Origin: SHVO01 sp050250575
GTDB lineage: Bacteria; Pseudomonadota; Alphaproteobacteria; Rhodospirillales; Rhodospirillaceae
Assembly (NCBI GenBank): GCA_050250575.1
Contig: JBFWOJ010000003.1
Location: forward strand, 227,697 to 291,696
Direction: 5' to 3'
Length of the DNA: 64,000 nt
Positions within the stretch are counted from its first letter, which is position 1, and each line of letters opens with the position of its first letter. Below the pieces are notes generated by a model. It was not told the DNA's origin. It did not search any database and saw nothing but the letters and a program-made list of their open reading frames with translations. The position numbers were made by a program, and so were the translations under genes. Below, in pieces: positions 52,877-61,550 of the stretch.

Positions 52877-55372
52877 GTGGCCAAGATGAAAAATAAACCC
52901 AAGACATCAAAAGCGTTCGCCAAGAAAGCGGCGTCCAAGACCAAGCCGCCCGCACCGACAAAGCCGATTGCAAAAGCGGCGGCGGCGAAACCCAAGAGTG
53001 CCGCCCAAAGGAGCGGCAAGCCGGGGCCGGCGAAGACCTCGGCGCGGGCCACCGTGAGCGGACCGGCGCGGATCGCCGCGGCGCCCGCCATCACCGACGC
53101 TCCGACCGCGAAGGTCGCCGGGACGGAAATGCTGGCCGAGGCCTTCCCGTTCAATGCGCTGAAGCCGTCGGAGTTCGGCAGGAACGGCGCGGACGCGGGC
53201 GCGCATGAGAGCCCGCCCCATCCGGCGGTCGGTGCGAGCACGCTGTCGGAGATGAACCCCTCGCCCAAGGTCGGCAGCGGCAATCCGCAGATGAGCTTCA
53301 ATCCGACCAATGGTCCGCTCGACCGCGTGCGGGTGGATTCCGCCGACCGGGTGCTGACCACGAACCTCGGCGTTCCCATCGCCGATAATCAGAACACGCT
53401 CAAAGCCGGCCTGCGCGGGCCGACGCTGCTGGAAGACTTCATCATGCGTGAGAAAATCACGCATTTCGACCATGAGCGGATTCCGGAGCGGGTCGTGCAT
53501 GCGCGCGGCTCGGGCGCCCACGGGTATTTCGAATGTTACGAACCGCTGACGGACCTGACGCGGGCCTCGTTGTTCGCGGAAGCCGGCAAGCGCACGCCGG
53601 TGTTCGTGCGTTTTTCGACGGTCGTCGGCGAGCGCGGCTCGACCGACACGCCGCGGGACGTGCGCGGCTTTGCGGTGAAGTTCTACACCGACGAAGGCAT
53701 CTGGGACCTCGTCGGCAACAACATCCCGGTATTCTTCATCCAGGATGCGATGAAATTCCCGGACCTCGTGCACGCGGTCAAACCCGAGCCCCATCATGCG
53801 ATGCCGCAGGCGGCCTCGGCCCACGACACCTTCTGGGACTTCGTCTCGCTGATGCCGGAATCGACGCACATGCTGATGTGGGTGATGTCGGACCGCGCGA
53901 TCCCGCGCAGCTATCGCACCATGCAGGGCTTCGGCGTGCATACCTTCCGGTTCGTCAACGCCGAAGGCGAAGCCCGGTTCGTGAAATTCCACTGGACGCC
54001 GATCGCGGGCACCCATTCGCTGGTATGGGACGAGGCGGTGAAGATCTCGGGCGCCGATCCCGATTTCAACCGACGCGACCTGTGGGAAGCGATCGAGGCC
54101 GGCGCTTATCCGGAGTACGAGCTCGGTGTGCAGGTGTTCACCGACGAAGACGCCGAAGGATTCTCGTTTGACGTTCTCGATGCCACCAAGATCGTGCCGG
54201 AAGAGCTGGTGCCGGTGCGACCCGTCGGCCGGCTGGTGCTGAACCGCAATCCGGACAATTTCTTCGCCGAGACCGAGGAGGTCGCCTTCTGCGCGGCACA
54301 TATCGTGCCGGGTCTCGACTTCACCAACGATCCGCTGCTCGCCGGCCGCATCCATTCCTACATCGATACCCAGATCACGCGCCTGGGCGGGCCGAACTTC
54401 CACGAGATCCCGATCAACGCACCGGTGTCGCAGGCGCACAACAATCAGCGCGACGGATTCCATCGCCAAGCGATCCACCGCGGCCGGGTGGCCTACGAGC
54501 CCAATTCGCTGGCGGGCGGATGCCCGTTCCAGGCGGGAAAGATGGGCTTCACCTCGGTGCCGCGCTCGCCGCTGGAGCGCGACGGCGACAAGGTGCGCGG
54601 TAAGCCCGAGCGCTTCGCCGAGCACTACAATCAGGCGACCTTGTTCTGGAACAGCCAGACCGAGCCCGAGAAAAAGCACATCATCCGCGCCTATCGCTTC
54701 GAGCTGACGAAAGTGCAGACGCGGGCGGTTCGCGAGCGCGTCGTGGCGCAGCTGCGCAATGTCGCCGAAGAGCTCGCCCAGGCGGTCGCAGACGGCATCG
54801 GCATGACGGCTCTACCCGATCCGCTGCCTCCGCTGATCCGCGCGCCCAAGCCTGAGGTGGTGCAGTCGCCGACGCTGTCGCTCCAGTCCCGCCCTGGCGC
54901 CGAGGGCATCCGCACGCGCCGCATCGCCGTCCTGGTCGCCGACGGCGTCGACGGCGCCGCCGCCATGGCGGCGCACAGGATGCTGGCGGACGAAGGCGCG
55001 GTGCCGCGCTTCATCGGCGTGAAGCTCGGCCAGGTGCAAAGCGCGAACGGCGATCCGATCGACGTCGAGATCACGATGGAGACGGCGCCGTCTGTGCTGT
55101 GGGACGCGATGGTGATTCCCGGCGGCGACGACGCTGTCGCCACCCTGGCGCAAAACGGGCATGCGATCGAATTCCTGAAGGATCAGTACCGCCACTGCAA
55201 GGCGATCCTGCTGCCCGAGGGCGCCGACGCTCTGATCGCGGCCGCCGGGTTTCCGCCCGAGAAGGATCCGGGTCTGCTCCGCGGCGACGGCGAACGGTTG
55301 ATGCCCGCGTTCATCGCCGCGGTCGCCAAACATCGCCACTTCGAGCGCGAAACCGATCCGCCGCGCGTCTAG
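52877..55372 (+). CDS. katE: Large-subunit catalase (KatE/HPII type) with Lys-Ala-Pro-rich tail
   Basis: An 831-residue protein. The catalase core has the essential His208 (RVVHARGSGAHG), the distal Asn near 281 (LVGNNIPVFF) and the heme-ligand Tyr495 (RIHSYIDTQITR). From about residue 680 a class I glutamine amidotransferase/DJ-1-like domain follows, as in HPII. Residues 2-60 are unusual: a Lys/Ala/Pro tail of the histone-H1 type (FAKKAASKTKPPAPTKPIAK). GTG 52877 is preferred (GGAG six bases upstream; gives MAKMK) over ATG 52886. It decomposes hydrogen peroxide, and is followed 16 bases later by a ferritin-like gene. Confidence 0.93.
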   Translation: MAKMKNKPKTSKAFAKKAASKTKPPAPTKPIAKAAAAKPKSAAQRSGKPGPAKTSARATVSGPARIAAAPAITDAPTAKVAGTEMLAEAFPFNALKPSEFGRNGADAGAHESPPHPAVGASTLSEMNPSPKVGSGNPQMSFNPTNGPLDRVRVDSADRVLTTNLGVPIADNQNTLKAGLRGPTLLEDFIMREKITHFDHERIPERVVHARGSGAHGYFECYEPLTDLTRASLFAEAGKRTPVFVRFSTVVGERGSTDTPRDVRGFAVKFYTDEGIWDLVGNNIPVFFIQDAMKFPDLVHAVKPEPHHAMPQAASAHDTFWDFVSLMPESTHMLMWVMSDRAIPRSYRTMQGFGVHTFRFVNAEGEARFVKFHWTPIAGTHSLVWDEAVKISGADPDFNRRDLWEAIEAGAYPEYELGVQVFTDEDAEGFSFDVLDATKIVPEELVPVRPVGRLVLNRNPDNFFAETEEVAFCAAHIVPGLDFTNDPLLAGRIHSYIDTQITRLGGPNFHEIPINAPVSQAHNNQRDGFHRQAIHRGRVAYEPNSLAGGCPFQAGKMGFTSVPRSPLERDGDKVRGKPERFAEHYNQATLFWNSQTEPEKKHIIRAYRFELTKVQTRAVRERVVAQLRNVAEELAQAVADGIGMTALPDPLPPLIRAPKPEVVQSPTLSLQSRPGAEGIRTRRIAVLVADGVDGAAAMAAHRMLADEGAVPRFIGVKLGQVQSANGDPIDVEITMETAPSVLWDAMVIPGGDDAVATLAQNGHAIEFLKDQYRHCKAILLPEGADALIAAAGFPPEKDPGLLRGDGERLMPAFIAAVAKHRHFERETDPPRV

Positions 55373-55388
55373 CACAAGGAGGTCCAAG

Positions 55389-55994
55389 ATGATCCCGAGC
55401 CAAGTCAAAGAACTGCTGCTGCAGGCGCTGCAGCACGAAAAGGGCGGCGTTCTGGTTTACCGTACCGCGCTCGAATGCGTGCTGGACGACGAGCTGCGCG
55501 AGGAATGGACGGGCTACCTCGAGCAAACGCTCAAGCATGTGCAGGTTCTGGAACGCACCTGCCGCGCCGCCGGTGTCGATCCGGGAGAACTGACGCCCGG
55601 ATGCAGGGTGGTGGAGCATACCGGCAAGGCGCTGGTGGTTGCGATGAAGATGGCCCTGGCCGCAGGCGATCCCGCGGCGGCGGAGCTTGTGGCGTGCGAT
55701 TGCGTGGTGCTTGCCGAAACCAAGGACCACATGAACTGGCAGCTGATCGGCGAATGCGCCCGCGGGCTCGACACGAGCGAGGACGTGAAGGCGGCCCTGC
55801 AGACCGCCTATGACGAGGTGGAGGATGAGGAGGACGAGCACCTCTATCATTCGAAAGGCTGGGGCCGCGAGCTGTGGATCAAATCGCTCGGGATGAACGC
55901 GGTGCTGCCGCCGCCCGAGGAAGAGGATGATGCCAAGAGCGCGATCGCCGCGGCCAAGGCGGAGCGCAAAGCCAAGCGTGAGCACGCGCATTAG
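55389..55994 (+). CDS. Ferritin-like domain protein following the catalase
   Basis: A 201-residue mostly helical protein. Residues 1-170 suggest a four-helix bundle with repeated Glu/His positions (LQHEKGGVLVYRTALE, ETKDHMNWQL, EEDEHLYH) that could form a di-iron site, as in bacterioferritin/Dps-like families. The C-terminus is an acidic then Lys/Ala-rich tail (AIAAAKAERKAKREHAH). ATG follows AAGGAGG. Co-transcription with the catalase suggests a role in iron or peroxide detoxification; exact family not recognised. Confidence 0.75.
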   Translation: MIPSQVKELLLQALQHEKGGVLVYRTALECVLDDELREEWTGYLEQTLKHVQVLERTCRAAGVDPGELTPGCRVVEHTGKALVVAMKMALAAGDPAAAELVACDCVVLAETKDHMNWQLIGECARGLDTSEDVKAALQTAYDEVEDEEDEHLYHSKGWGRELWIKSLGMNAVLPPPEEEDDAKSAIAAAKAERKAKREHAH

Positions 55995-56293
55995 CCGTTG
56001 GAGCCGGCGGCGCGCTGGTGCTGACGGCGTGCTCGTGAGCGCCATCGGAAAGGAGGGGCCGCCGCGGGAATAGCGCGCGGCGCCGCTTGTCCGACACGTC
56101 CGACATCCGACGCTTAGCGGATGTAAGCGCGCCAGCAGGTTGAGGGAAGATCTCGATTTGCCGGCACAGTCCGACATGATCCGACAGATGCGCCGAGTGA
56201 ATCGGCTTTTGGAACGGCGCGCACCCGGTGCTTCTCAATGCTGATTTACGATGTCATGTGTGGACGGCTCCCGCTGAGCAAGAGATTTGCGAG

Positions 56294-56369
56294 AGATTAC
56301 GGGGTCTGACCCCATAGATTACGGGGTCTGACCCCATTAGGAGATGGAGATTACGGGGTCTGACCCCAT
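56294..56369. repeat. Three copies of a 22-base palindromic repeat
   Basis: Copies at 56294-56315, 56316-56337 and 56348-56369 are identical; the first two are in tandem and the third is 10 bases away. Each starts AGATTAC and contains the perfect palindrome GGGGTC-T-GACCCC. The last copy abuts the stop codon of the DUF4112 gene (whose TAA starts at 56371). On the reverse strand each reads as TGGGGTCAGACCCC then GTAATCT. Preceded by about 300 bases (55995-56293) in which I see no gene. Confidence 0.9.
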
Positions 56370-56782
56370 TAAGAGTTCTTGTGCTTGGCGTAGAGGGCGA
56401 GGTTCTTCTTATTCGACTTGTAGAAGATGTCGAAGATGCCGCCGAGGATGGGGATGCTGCCGACGATGGTGTCGACGGCGATGTTGCCGATCATGCGCGC
56501 CATCACGTGTTTGGGCACGCCGGCGCGGGCGGCGGCCGAGAGGATGTACAGCCCGGCAAGACCGGCGACGAGATCGCCCGCGCCCGGGACGAGGCCTGCG
56601 ATGGCGTCGACGCCGAAGCGCCAGTTGGTGCCCGGAATGCGCCAGCGGGAATCCAGAAGGCCGGCGAGCCAGGTGAGGTCGTGTTCCTCTTTGGCCTGCG
56701 CTTCGGGGGTTTGCGCTTCCGGGGCTTGCGCTTCGGGTGGTCCGCGATAGACGGGCGGCGGATAAGGGGCTTCGGGAGTCAT
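56369..56782 (-). CDS. DUF4112 membrane-associated protein
   Basis: A 137-residue protein. After a Pro/Ala/Gln-rich N-terminus (about 1-35), LLDSRWRIPGTNWRFGVDAIAGLVPGAGDLV and GNIAVDTIVGSIPILGGIFDIFYKSNKKNL define DUF4112. Several Gly-rich hydrophobic segments suggest membrane association. Function unknown. Its stop lies directly at the palindromic repeat cluster. It is four bases after the RlpA-like gene stop on the same strand. Confidence 0.88.
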   Translation of the reverse strand: MTPEAPYPPPVYRGPPEAQAPEAQTPEAQAKEEHDLTWLAGLLDSRWRIPGTNWRFGVDAIAGLVPGAGDLVAGLAGLYILSAAARAGVPKHVMARMIGNIAVDTIVGSIPILGGIFDIFYKSNKKNLALYAKHKNS

Positions 56783-56785
56783 TGT

Positions 56786-57301
56786 TTATTGTCTGCCAAA
56801 ATTCTCGCGGACGCCACGCCGCACGTTCGGCTGCTTGATCGCGCGCGCAACGGGATCGCGCGGCTTGGGCGCGGCGCGCACGGCGGCGAGGCGCGCGACC
56901 TCCTCGCGCAACTCCGGCGTCGGCTGGCGGGCGACATGGGCCTCGACCTTGACCGGGGCAACGCCTTGCCGCAGCGAGAGGCCGATGCGGCCAGCGGCGC
57001 GGCGCGAGAGGTCGATGATCCGTCCCTGCGCATAGGGACCGCGATCGGTGATCTCCACGGTCACCGCCTGGCCGGTCTCGAGGTTGATGACGCGCGCGAG
57101 CGTGCCGAGCGGCAGCAGGCGCGAGGCGGCCGTCAGGGCGTTCTGATCGTGCAATTCGCCGCTCGCGGTGCGGCGGCCATGAAACTTGTCGGCGTAGATG
57201 GAAGCTTTGCCTTGCTGGACGACGACCGCGGGAGAGCCCGCGGCCATGACGGGTGCGGAGAGGAGCGCGAACGCGAGGAAGAAAGGAGCGAGCACAACCA
57301 A
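56786..57301 (-). CDS. RlpA-like septal ring lytic transglycosylase family protein
   Basis: A 171-residue protein with a signal peptide (APFFLAFALLSAPVMAAG). The double-psi beta-barrel domain is clear: ASIYADKFHGRRTASGE, LPLGTLARVINLETGQAVTVEITDRGPY, GRIIDLSRRAA. The Asp in DRGPY is the proposed catalytic residue. It lacks the SPOR domain of E. coli RlpA and is short. It may cleave denuded glycan strands in the periplasm. A basic tail (NVRRGVRENFGRQ) ends the protein. Confidence 0.88.
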   Translation of the reverse strand: MVVLAPFFLAFALLSAPVMAAGSPAVVVQQGKASIYADKFHGRRTASGELHDQNALTAASRLLPLGTLARVINLETGQAVTVEITDRGPYAQGRIIDLSRRAAGRIGLSLRQGVAPVKVEAHVARQPTPELREEVARLAAVRAAPKPRDPVARAIKQPNVRRGVRENFGRQ

Positions 57302-57438
57302 GAACCTTCAGCGCCGGGCGAAACTGACCTGAATAAAGGGGGAACGTGGAAAAGGCCGGCTTGGTTCGGCAACGTCAGATTTCACGTTCGCAACGCGAAG
57401 AACAGGGGGCAGACACTCCTTCCGCCGCGCGTCGTTGC

Positions 57439-58296
57439 TTAGTACGACAACGTGCCGTCGACGGTGGTTACACACGCGCCGCCGAGCATGATCTTGCCGC
57501 CGGCGTCGATGTCGATCGCGATGCGCCCTTCACGGCCAACGCAGCGCCCTTGCGCCGCGGTGTAGCGCATGCCGTTGGGCGATGGACTTGCCGCGAACTG
57601 GAACGCGGCGACGCTGCCGTTGCCGCTGCCGCACACGGGATCCTCGAGAATGCCCGCCGACGGCGCGAAGGTGCGAACCTCGATCGCGACGTCGCCGGAG
57701 GCGTAGGGACCGAACACCGTGAGGCCGGTGGCGCGGTGCTTGCGCTCGAGTTTCTCGAGCCGGCCGAGGTCGGGTTTCAGGGCGAGCACGTCCGCGGCGG
57801 TGGCGAGCTGGGCGATGATCCACACCGGTCCGACATCGACCAGGGCGGGCGCGGGCGCGCGCACGATCTTGCGGGCGAGCAGGCCTTCGAGTTCGTCCGC
57901 GTCCTCCGCCGGCAGCGGCGCGATTTTTGCGCGGGGCATTTCAAGGGCGATCTTGGCGCCGTCGACGGTGAGATGGACGAGGCCGACGGCGCACTCCTGG
58001 ACGAGCTTCCCGTTGTGGGGCGTCACCTTGCCGGCTTCGACAAAGGCAAACGCACTGCCGAGGGTCGGATGCCCGGCGAAGGGAAGTTCATTGCGCGGCG
58101 TGAAGATACGCACCTTGTACGACGCCGAGGGATTCGTCGGCGGCAGGAAGAAGGTGGTCTCGGACAGATTGGTCCAGCCGGCGATGGCTTGCATGTCCGC
58201 GGTCGACAGCCCGCTCGCGTCGAGCACGACCGCCAGCGGATTGCCGCGCAGGGGCGCGGCGGAGAAGACGTCGACGACTTTGTAGGGCCGGAGCAT
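57439..58296 (-). CDS. PhzF-family isomerase-like protein
   Basis: A 285-residue protein with the diaminopimelate-epimerase-like fold: YKVVDVFSAAPLRGNPLAVVLDA, Glu46 in NLSETTFFLPP (the general acid/base of PhzF), FAGHPTLGSAF and GSGNGSVAAF. Family members isomerise or tautomerise small acids; only a few make phenazines, and no phenazine genes are seen here. It follows the diheme cytochrome gene by 18 bases on the reverse strand. Confidence 0.9.
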   Translation of the reverse strand: MLRPYKVVDVFSAAPLRGNPLAVVLDASGLSTADMQAIAGWTNLSETTFFLPPTNPSASYKVRIFTPRNELPFAGHPTLGSAFAFVEAGKVTPHNGKLVQECAVGLVHLTVDGAKIALEMPRAKIAPLPAEDADELEGLLARKIVRAPAPALVDVGPVWIIAQLATAADVLALKPDLGRLEKLERKHRATGLTVFGPYASGDVAIEVRTFAPSAGILEDPVCGSGNGSVAAFQFAASPSPNGMRYTAAQGRCVGREGRIAIDIDAGGKIMLGGACVTTVDGTLSY

Positions 58297-58314
58297 CGGA
58301 CTCGTGACCGCGCG

Positions 58315-59367
58315 TTAGGGATCGAGCGACGCGAGATAGGCGGAGATGATGAGGATGTCGTCGTTGGTGAGTTGCGACACCACCGGCGCCATCATCGGCA
58401 TCCACGGGCCGATGCGGTTCCCGACTTTCATGTCGTAGAGCTGGCGGCCGACATAACTCGGCGAGCGGCCGGCGATGGTGGGCACGGGCCCGAGGCCGCG
58501 CAGATCGGCGCCGTGACAGACCGTGCAGGCAGTGACTTTGCCGCCGCCGGTGGTGACCAGCGCTTCGCCTTTCTTGAGGCTGCCGGTCGGCACGTAGGCG
58601 ATGAAACCGACGCGCGGATTGCGCAGCTCGAACTGCTCGGAGCTGATCGGCGTTTCGATGATACGGTTGCCGATGGGTTCCGTGCCCGCCTTCTCGCCGA
58701 CGATGGTGTGGAAGACGCCGCCGCGCGCTTCGGTCTTGGGCACGGTGTCGCCTTCGACGACCTTGATCCAGGGCGTCGACGGGATGGAGGTGAAGTAGCG
58801 CGCCGCTTCTTCCATCTCCTCGCGCGTCATCTGCTGGGCGAAGTGGATCATGAGGCCGGTGTTGGTCTTGCGCGAGTCCGAGGTCTTGCGGTGACCCGCG
58901 GCGAAATCGAGCATCTGGCGCATGAAGTAGTCATAGGGCAGGCCGATGACGTTGGCGTTCTCGGGCCGGCCCTTGCCGTTGGGCATGTGGCAGAGCGCGC
59001 AGGCAAAGATGTTCGCGTCCTCGCGCCCATGGCTGACGATGCGCGGCATCGGCGGATGATCGCCGGGGAACCAGTCGGCCGGACCGAAGGCGTTGTTGAC
59101 CTGGCTGCGGCTGAACTGCGCGATCGCGCCTTCGATCGAGACCTTGGGCGTCTCGGTGACGGCGGCGCGGGGCGCGGTCGGACTGCCCGGCGCGCCGGCC
59201 GGAGCGATCTCGCCGGGAAGATTGTTGGGCGGCGGCGTGGTGACGCCCCAGGCCCAGAGCGGCAGGCCTTCGGGCTTCGCGGCTTTCGCCGGCGTATCGG
59301 CGGCGAATGACGCACCGTGAAGCGCCATCGCGAGCGCGCCCGCGATGACGGCGCGTTGCTTCTTCAT
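58315..59367 (-). CDS. Diheme cytochrome c
   Basis: A 350-residue exported protein (signal MKKQRAVIAGALAMALHGASFA). Two heme c sites: CALCH at 123-127 and CTVCH at 281-285. A Met ligand is plausible near GPWMPMMAPVV. Residues 20-90 are Pro/Ala-rich. The first half resembles c-type cytochromes of alcohol dehydrogenase or cytochrome oxidase chains. Partner unknown; the next gene encodes a PhzF-like protein. Confidence 0.88.
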   Translation of the reverse strand: MKKQRAVIAGALAMALHGASFAADTPAKAAKPEGLPLWAWGVTTPPPNNLPGEIAPAGAPGSPTAPRAAVTETPKVSIEGAIAQFSRSQVNNAFGPADWFPGDHPPMPRIVSHGREDANIFACALCHMPNGKGRPENANVIGLPYDYFMRQMLDFAAGHRKTSDSRKTNTGLMIHFAQQMTREEMEEAARYFTSIPSTPWIKVVEGDTVPKTEARGGVFHTIVGEKAGTEPIGNRIIETPISSEQFELRNPRVGFIAYVPTGSLKKGEALVTTGGGKVTACTVCHGADLRGLGPVPTIAGRSPSYVGRQLYDMKVGNRIGPWMPMMAPVVSQLTNDDILIISAYLASLDP

Positions 59368-59393
59368 CGTCCCCTCCCCTTTTGAACGTGGGA

Positions 59394-59413
59394 CCCGGGC
59401 TCGTCCGCCCGGG
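59394..59413 (-). terminator. Hairpin between VOC and cytochrome genes
   Basis: CCCGGGC (59394-59400) pairs with GCCCGGG (59407-59413) around a 6-base loop. It follows the VOC stop on the reverse strand but lacks a T-run, so it may be a weak terminator or an mRNA-stabilising hairpin. Confidence 0.35.
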
Positions 59414-59419
59414 CGCGCG

Positions 59420-59788
59420 TCAGGTCATGCAGTAGGCGCCGAGCTTGTTGCCGTCGAGATCGCGGAAATAAGCGCCGTAAAACCCGCCGCCGCGGTCGCC
59501 GGGCGCGCCTTCGCAGGTGCCGCCGAGGGCAATGCATTTGGCGTGGAGCGCTTTCACCTGGTCCGGGTTCGCGGCGGCGAGCGAGATCATGGTGCCGTTG
59601 CCGACGGACGCGGCTTTGCCGTCGAAGGGTTTCAGGACGGTGAGCATGGGCTTGTCGGGCGCCGTGCCCCAGCCGATGCCGCGCTCACCTTTATATGTCT
59701 GTTTGGCGCCAAGAATGCCCAAAAGCTGATCGTAGAAGCCGGTGGCCTTCTCGAGATTGTTGGTGCCGATACAAACGTATCCGATCAT
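59420..59788 (-). CDS. VOC/glyoxalase-fold protein
   Basis: A 122-residue protein: MIGYVCIGTNNLEKATGFYDQLLGILGA and GGGFYGAYFRDLDGNKLGAYCMT are the usual VOC start and end. It resembles small uncharacterised glyoxalase-like proteins. Role unknown; 53 bases upstream of the cytochrome c gene, so they may share a message. Confidence 0.88.
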   Translation of the reverse strand: MIGYVCIGTNNLEKATGFYDQLLGILGAKQTYKGERGIGWGTAPDKPMLTVLKPFDGKAASVGNGTMISLAAANPDQVKALHAKCIALGGTCEGAPGDRGGGFYGAYFRDLDGNKLGAYCMT

Positions 59789-59961
59789 CTGCGCCTCCCC
59801 TTGATTGCGAGGCGGCGAGTCTACAAAAGATTCGGGACCGAGCTCAATTTGAAAGCAAAACGTTTGCGATCACGGCTACGGCATAGAGACCGAGCCAGAG
59901 ACCGTAGGGTGAGGACACGGCGCAGCCGAGCCTTGATCCGGCGCCCGACCGGGGAATTAAT

Positions 59962-59976
59962 TGGGGTCTCACCCCA
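59962..59976. repeat. Single variant copy of the GGGGTC palindrome
   Basis: TGGGGT-CTC-ACCCCA (59962-59976) differs from the core of the triple repeat at 56294-56369 by one base (GGGGTCTCACCCC here, GGGGTCTGACCCC there). It lies about 20 bases before the start codon of the DHA2 exporter gene, in its 5' untranslated region or promoter. Flanks are AT-rich (AATTAATT and ATTTAACTTTG). Confidence 0.7.
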
Positions 59977-59996
59977 TTTAACTTTGTGGAGAGCGT

Positions 59997-61535
59997 ATGA
60001 CGCCCGGCTCCTCCTCGATCACATCGTACGCGGGCTTTCTCGCCATGGCGGTGGGGATGTTCCTCGCCATCCTCGACATCCAGATCGTCGCGAGCTCGCT
60101 GATCGAGATCCAGGCGGACCTCGCGATCCCGCCGACCCGGCTGAGCTACCTGCAGACCATCTATCTGATCGCCGAGATCATCGCGATCGCCGCGACAGGC
60201 CGCCTCGCCCGCGCGCTGTCGACGCGCTGGTTGTTCACGCTGGGGCTGGTGGGCTTCGTGCTGGCGAGCGCCGCCTGCGCGGCCTCGACCAGCTATCAGA
60301 TGCTGTACGCCGCGCGCGCGGTGCAGGGATTCTTCGGCGGCGTCTTGATCCCGACCGTGTTCTCCGCCGTGTTCCTGATGTTCCCGCTCGAGCGCCAGGC
60401 CGTCGCCACGGCGATCGCAGGAACCTTCGCGATGCTGGCGCCGACCCTGGGTCCCTTCGTCGGCGGCTGGATCACCGAGCATCTGTCGTGGCACTGGCTG
60501 TTCCTGATCAATGTGGCGCCGGGCCTGATCGCGGCCGCCGTGGTCGCGGCGTGGGTGCGCATCGATACGCCCGACGGGAAGAGCCTGCGCGCGACCGACA
60601 TGGCGAGCCTCGCACTCGCGGTCGTGTTCCTCGCCGGGCTCGAGCTCACCCTCAAGGAAGCCCCGGGGCGCGGCTGGCTGAGCGGCGCCTCGCTTTCGCT
60701 GCTGACCGTGACGCTGGCGAGCGGCGTGCTTCTGGTGCGGCGGTGCCTGAAGGTGCCCGAGCCGCTGATCGAGGTGCGCGCGTTCCGCGACCTCGACTTC
60801 GCCATCGGCGCCTGGTTCAGCTTCGTGCTCGGCATGGCGCTGTTCGGCGCGGTGTACCTGATGCCCCTGTTCCTCGGCCACGTGCGCGGACATGGATCCT
60901 TGGCGATCGGGACGATCATGATGGTCACGGGCGCCGCGCAGCTGATCACAGCGCCCCTTGCCGCGTTCCTCGAGCGCCGCTGGGCGGCAAAACCCATGAC
61001 CGCGGCGGGCTTCGCCCTGTTCGCCGCCGGCCTGATCATGAACGGCTTCGCGGCGCCGGCCTGGGATTTCGAGGAGCTGTTCGCACCGCAGCTGCTGCGC
61101 GGCGTCGCGCTGCTGTTTTGCCTGCTGCCGATCACGCGGCTCGCGCTCGGGCATCTCTCGTCCCACGACGTGCCGCAAGCCTCGTCGCTGTTCAACCTGA
61201 TGCGCAATGTCGGCGGCGCCGTGGGCCTGGCCCTGATCGACACCATTGTCGAAACGCGCACGGCCGACCACGCGGCCGCCATTGTCGCCAAGCTGGAAGC
61301 CGGCGACCGCGACATGGCGGCCTTCGTCGGGCTGCCGCTGGAGCGGTTCACCGGAGAGCCCCTCGGGCCGATGGATGAGTACACGCAGAGCCTGGCGGCG
61401 CCGATGGTGGAACGGGCGGCGGCGACCATGAGCTTCAACGAGGCGTGGCTGCTGCTCGGGGCCCTGGTGGGGCTGTCGTTGCTTGCGCTGCCGTGGGTGG
61501 GGCGCGAGAAGCGTATTGCTCCGCTAAAGGGCTGA
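59997..61535 (+). CDS. DHA2-family MFS drug exporter
   Basis: A 512-residue transporter with 14 predicted helices (EmrB-like). FLAILDIQIVASSLIEIQADL and the helix-4/5 motif GTFAMLAPTLGPFVGGWITEHLSWHWLFLINVAPG are the DHA2 motifs. It exports drugs or a product. ATG follows GGAGAG by four bases. The metallopeptidase gene starts 15 bases after its stop, so it heads an apparent operon with the peptidase, ligase and acetyltransferase. Confidence 0.93.
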   Translation: MTPGSSSITSYAGFLAMAVGMFLAILDIQIVASSLIEIQADLAIPPTRLSYLQTIYLIAEIIAIAATGRLARALSTRWLFTLGLVGFVLASAACAASTSYQMLYAARAVQGFFGGVLIPTVFSAVFLMFPLERQAVATAIAGTFAMLAPTLGPFVGGWITEHLSWHWLFLINVAPGLIAAAVVAAWVRIDTPDGKSLRATDMASLALAVVFLAGLELTLKEAPGRGWLSGASLSLLTVTLASGVLLVRRCLKVPEPLIEVRAFRDLDFAIGAWFSFVLGMALFGAVYLMPLFLGHVRGHGSLAIGTIMMVTGAAQLITAPLAAFLERRWAAKPMTAAGFALFAAGLIMNGFAAPAWDFEELFAPQLLRGVALLFCLLPITRLALGHLSSHDVPQASSLFNLMRNVGGAVGLALIDTIVETRTADHAAAIVAKLEAGDRDMAAFVGLPLERFTGEPLGPMDEYTQSLAAPMVERAAATMSFNEAWLLLGALVGLSLLALPWVGREKRIAPLKG

Positions 61536-61550
61536 TTTCATTATAGAGCC

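Noticed and set aside
52907..54679. A 590-residue reverse frame opposite the catalase
   Set aside because: Lies wholly inside the catalase coding region, has shadow composition and no recognisable motifs.
56294..56369. Short CRISPR array
   Set aside because: Only three copies, two in direct tandem with no spacer, each internally palindromic; no cas genes nearby.
57346..59310. A 654-residue forward frame opposite PhzF and cytochrome c genes
   Set aside because: No start signal, charged low-complexity composition, and overlaps two confidently identified reverse genes.
59345..61378. A 677-residue forward frame overlapping the DHA2 exporter
   Set aside because: It is an out-of-frame reading of the exporter, Arg/Asp-rich in its second half.
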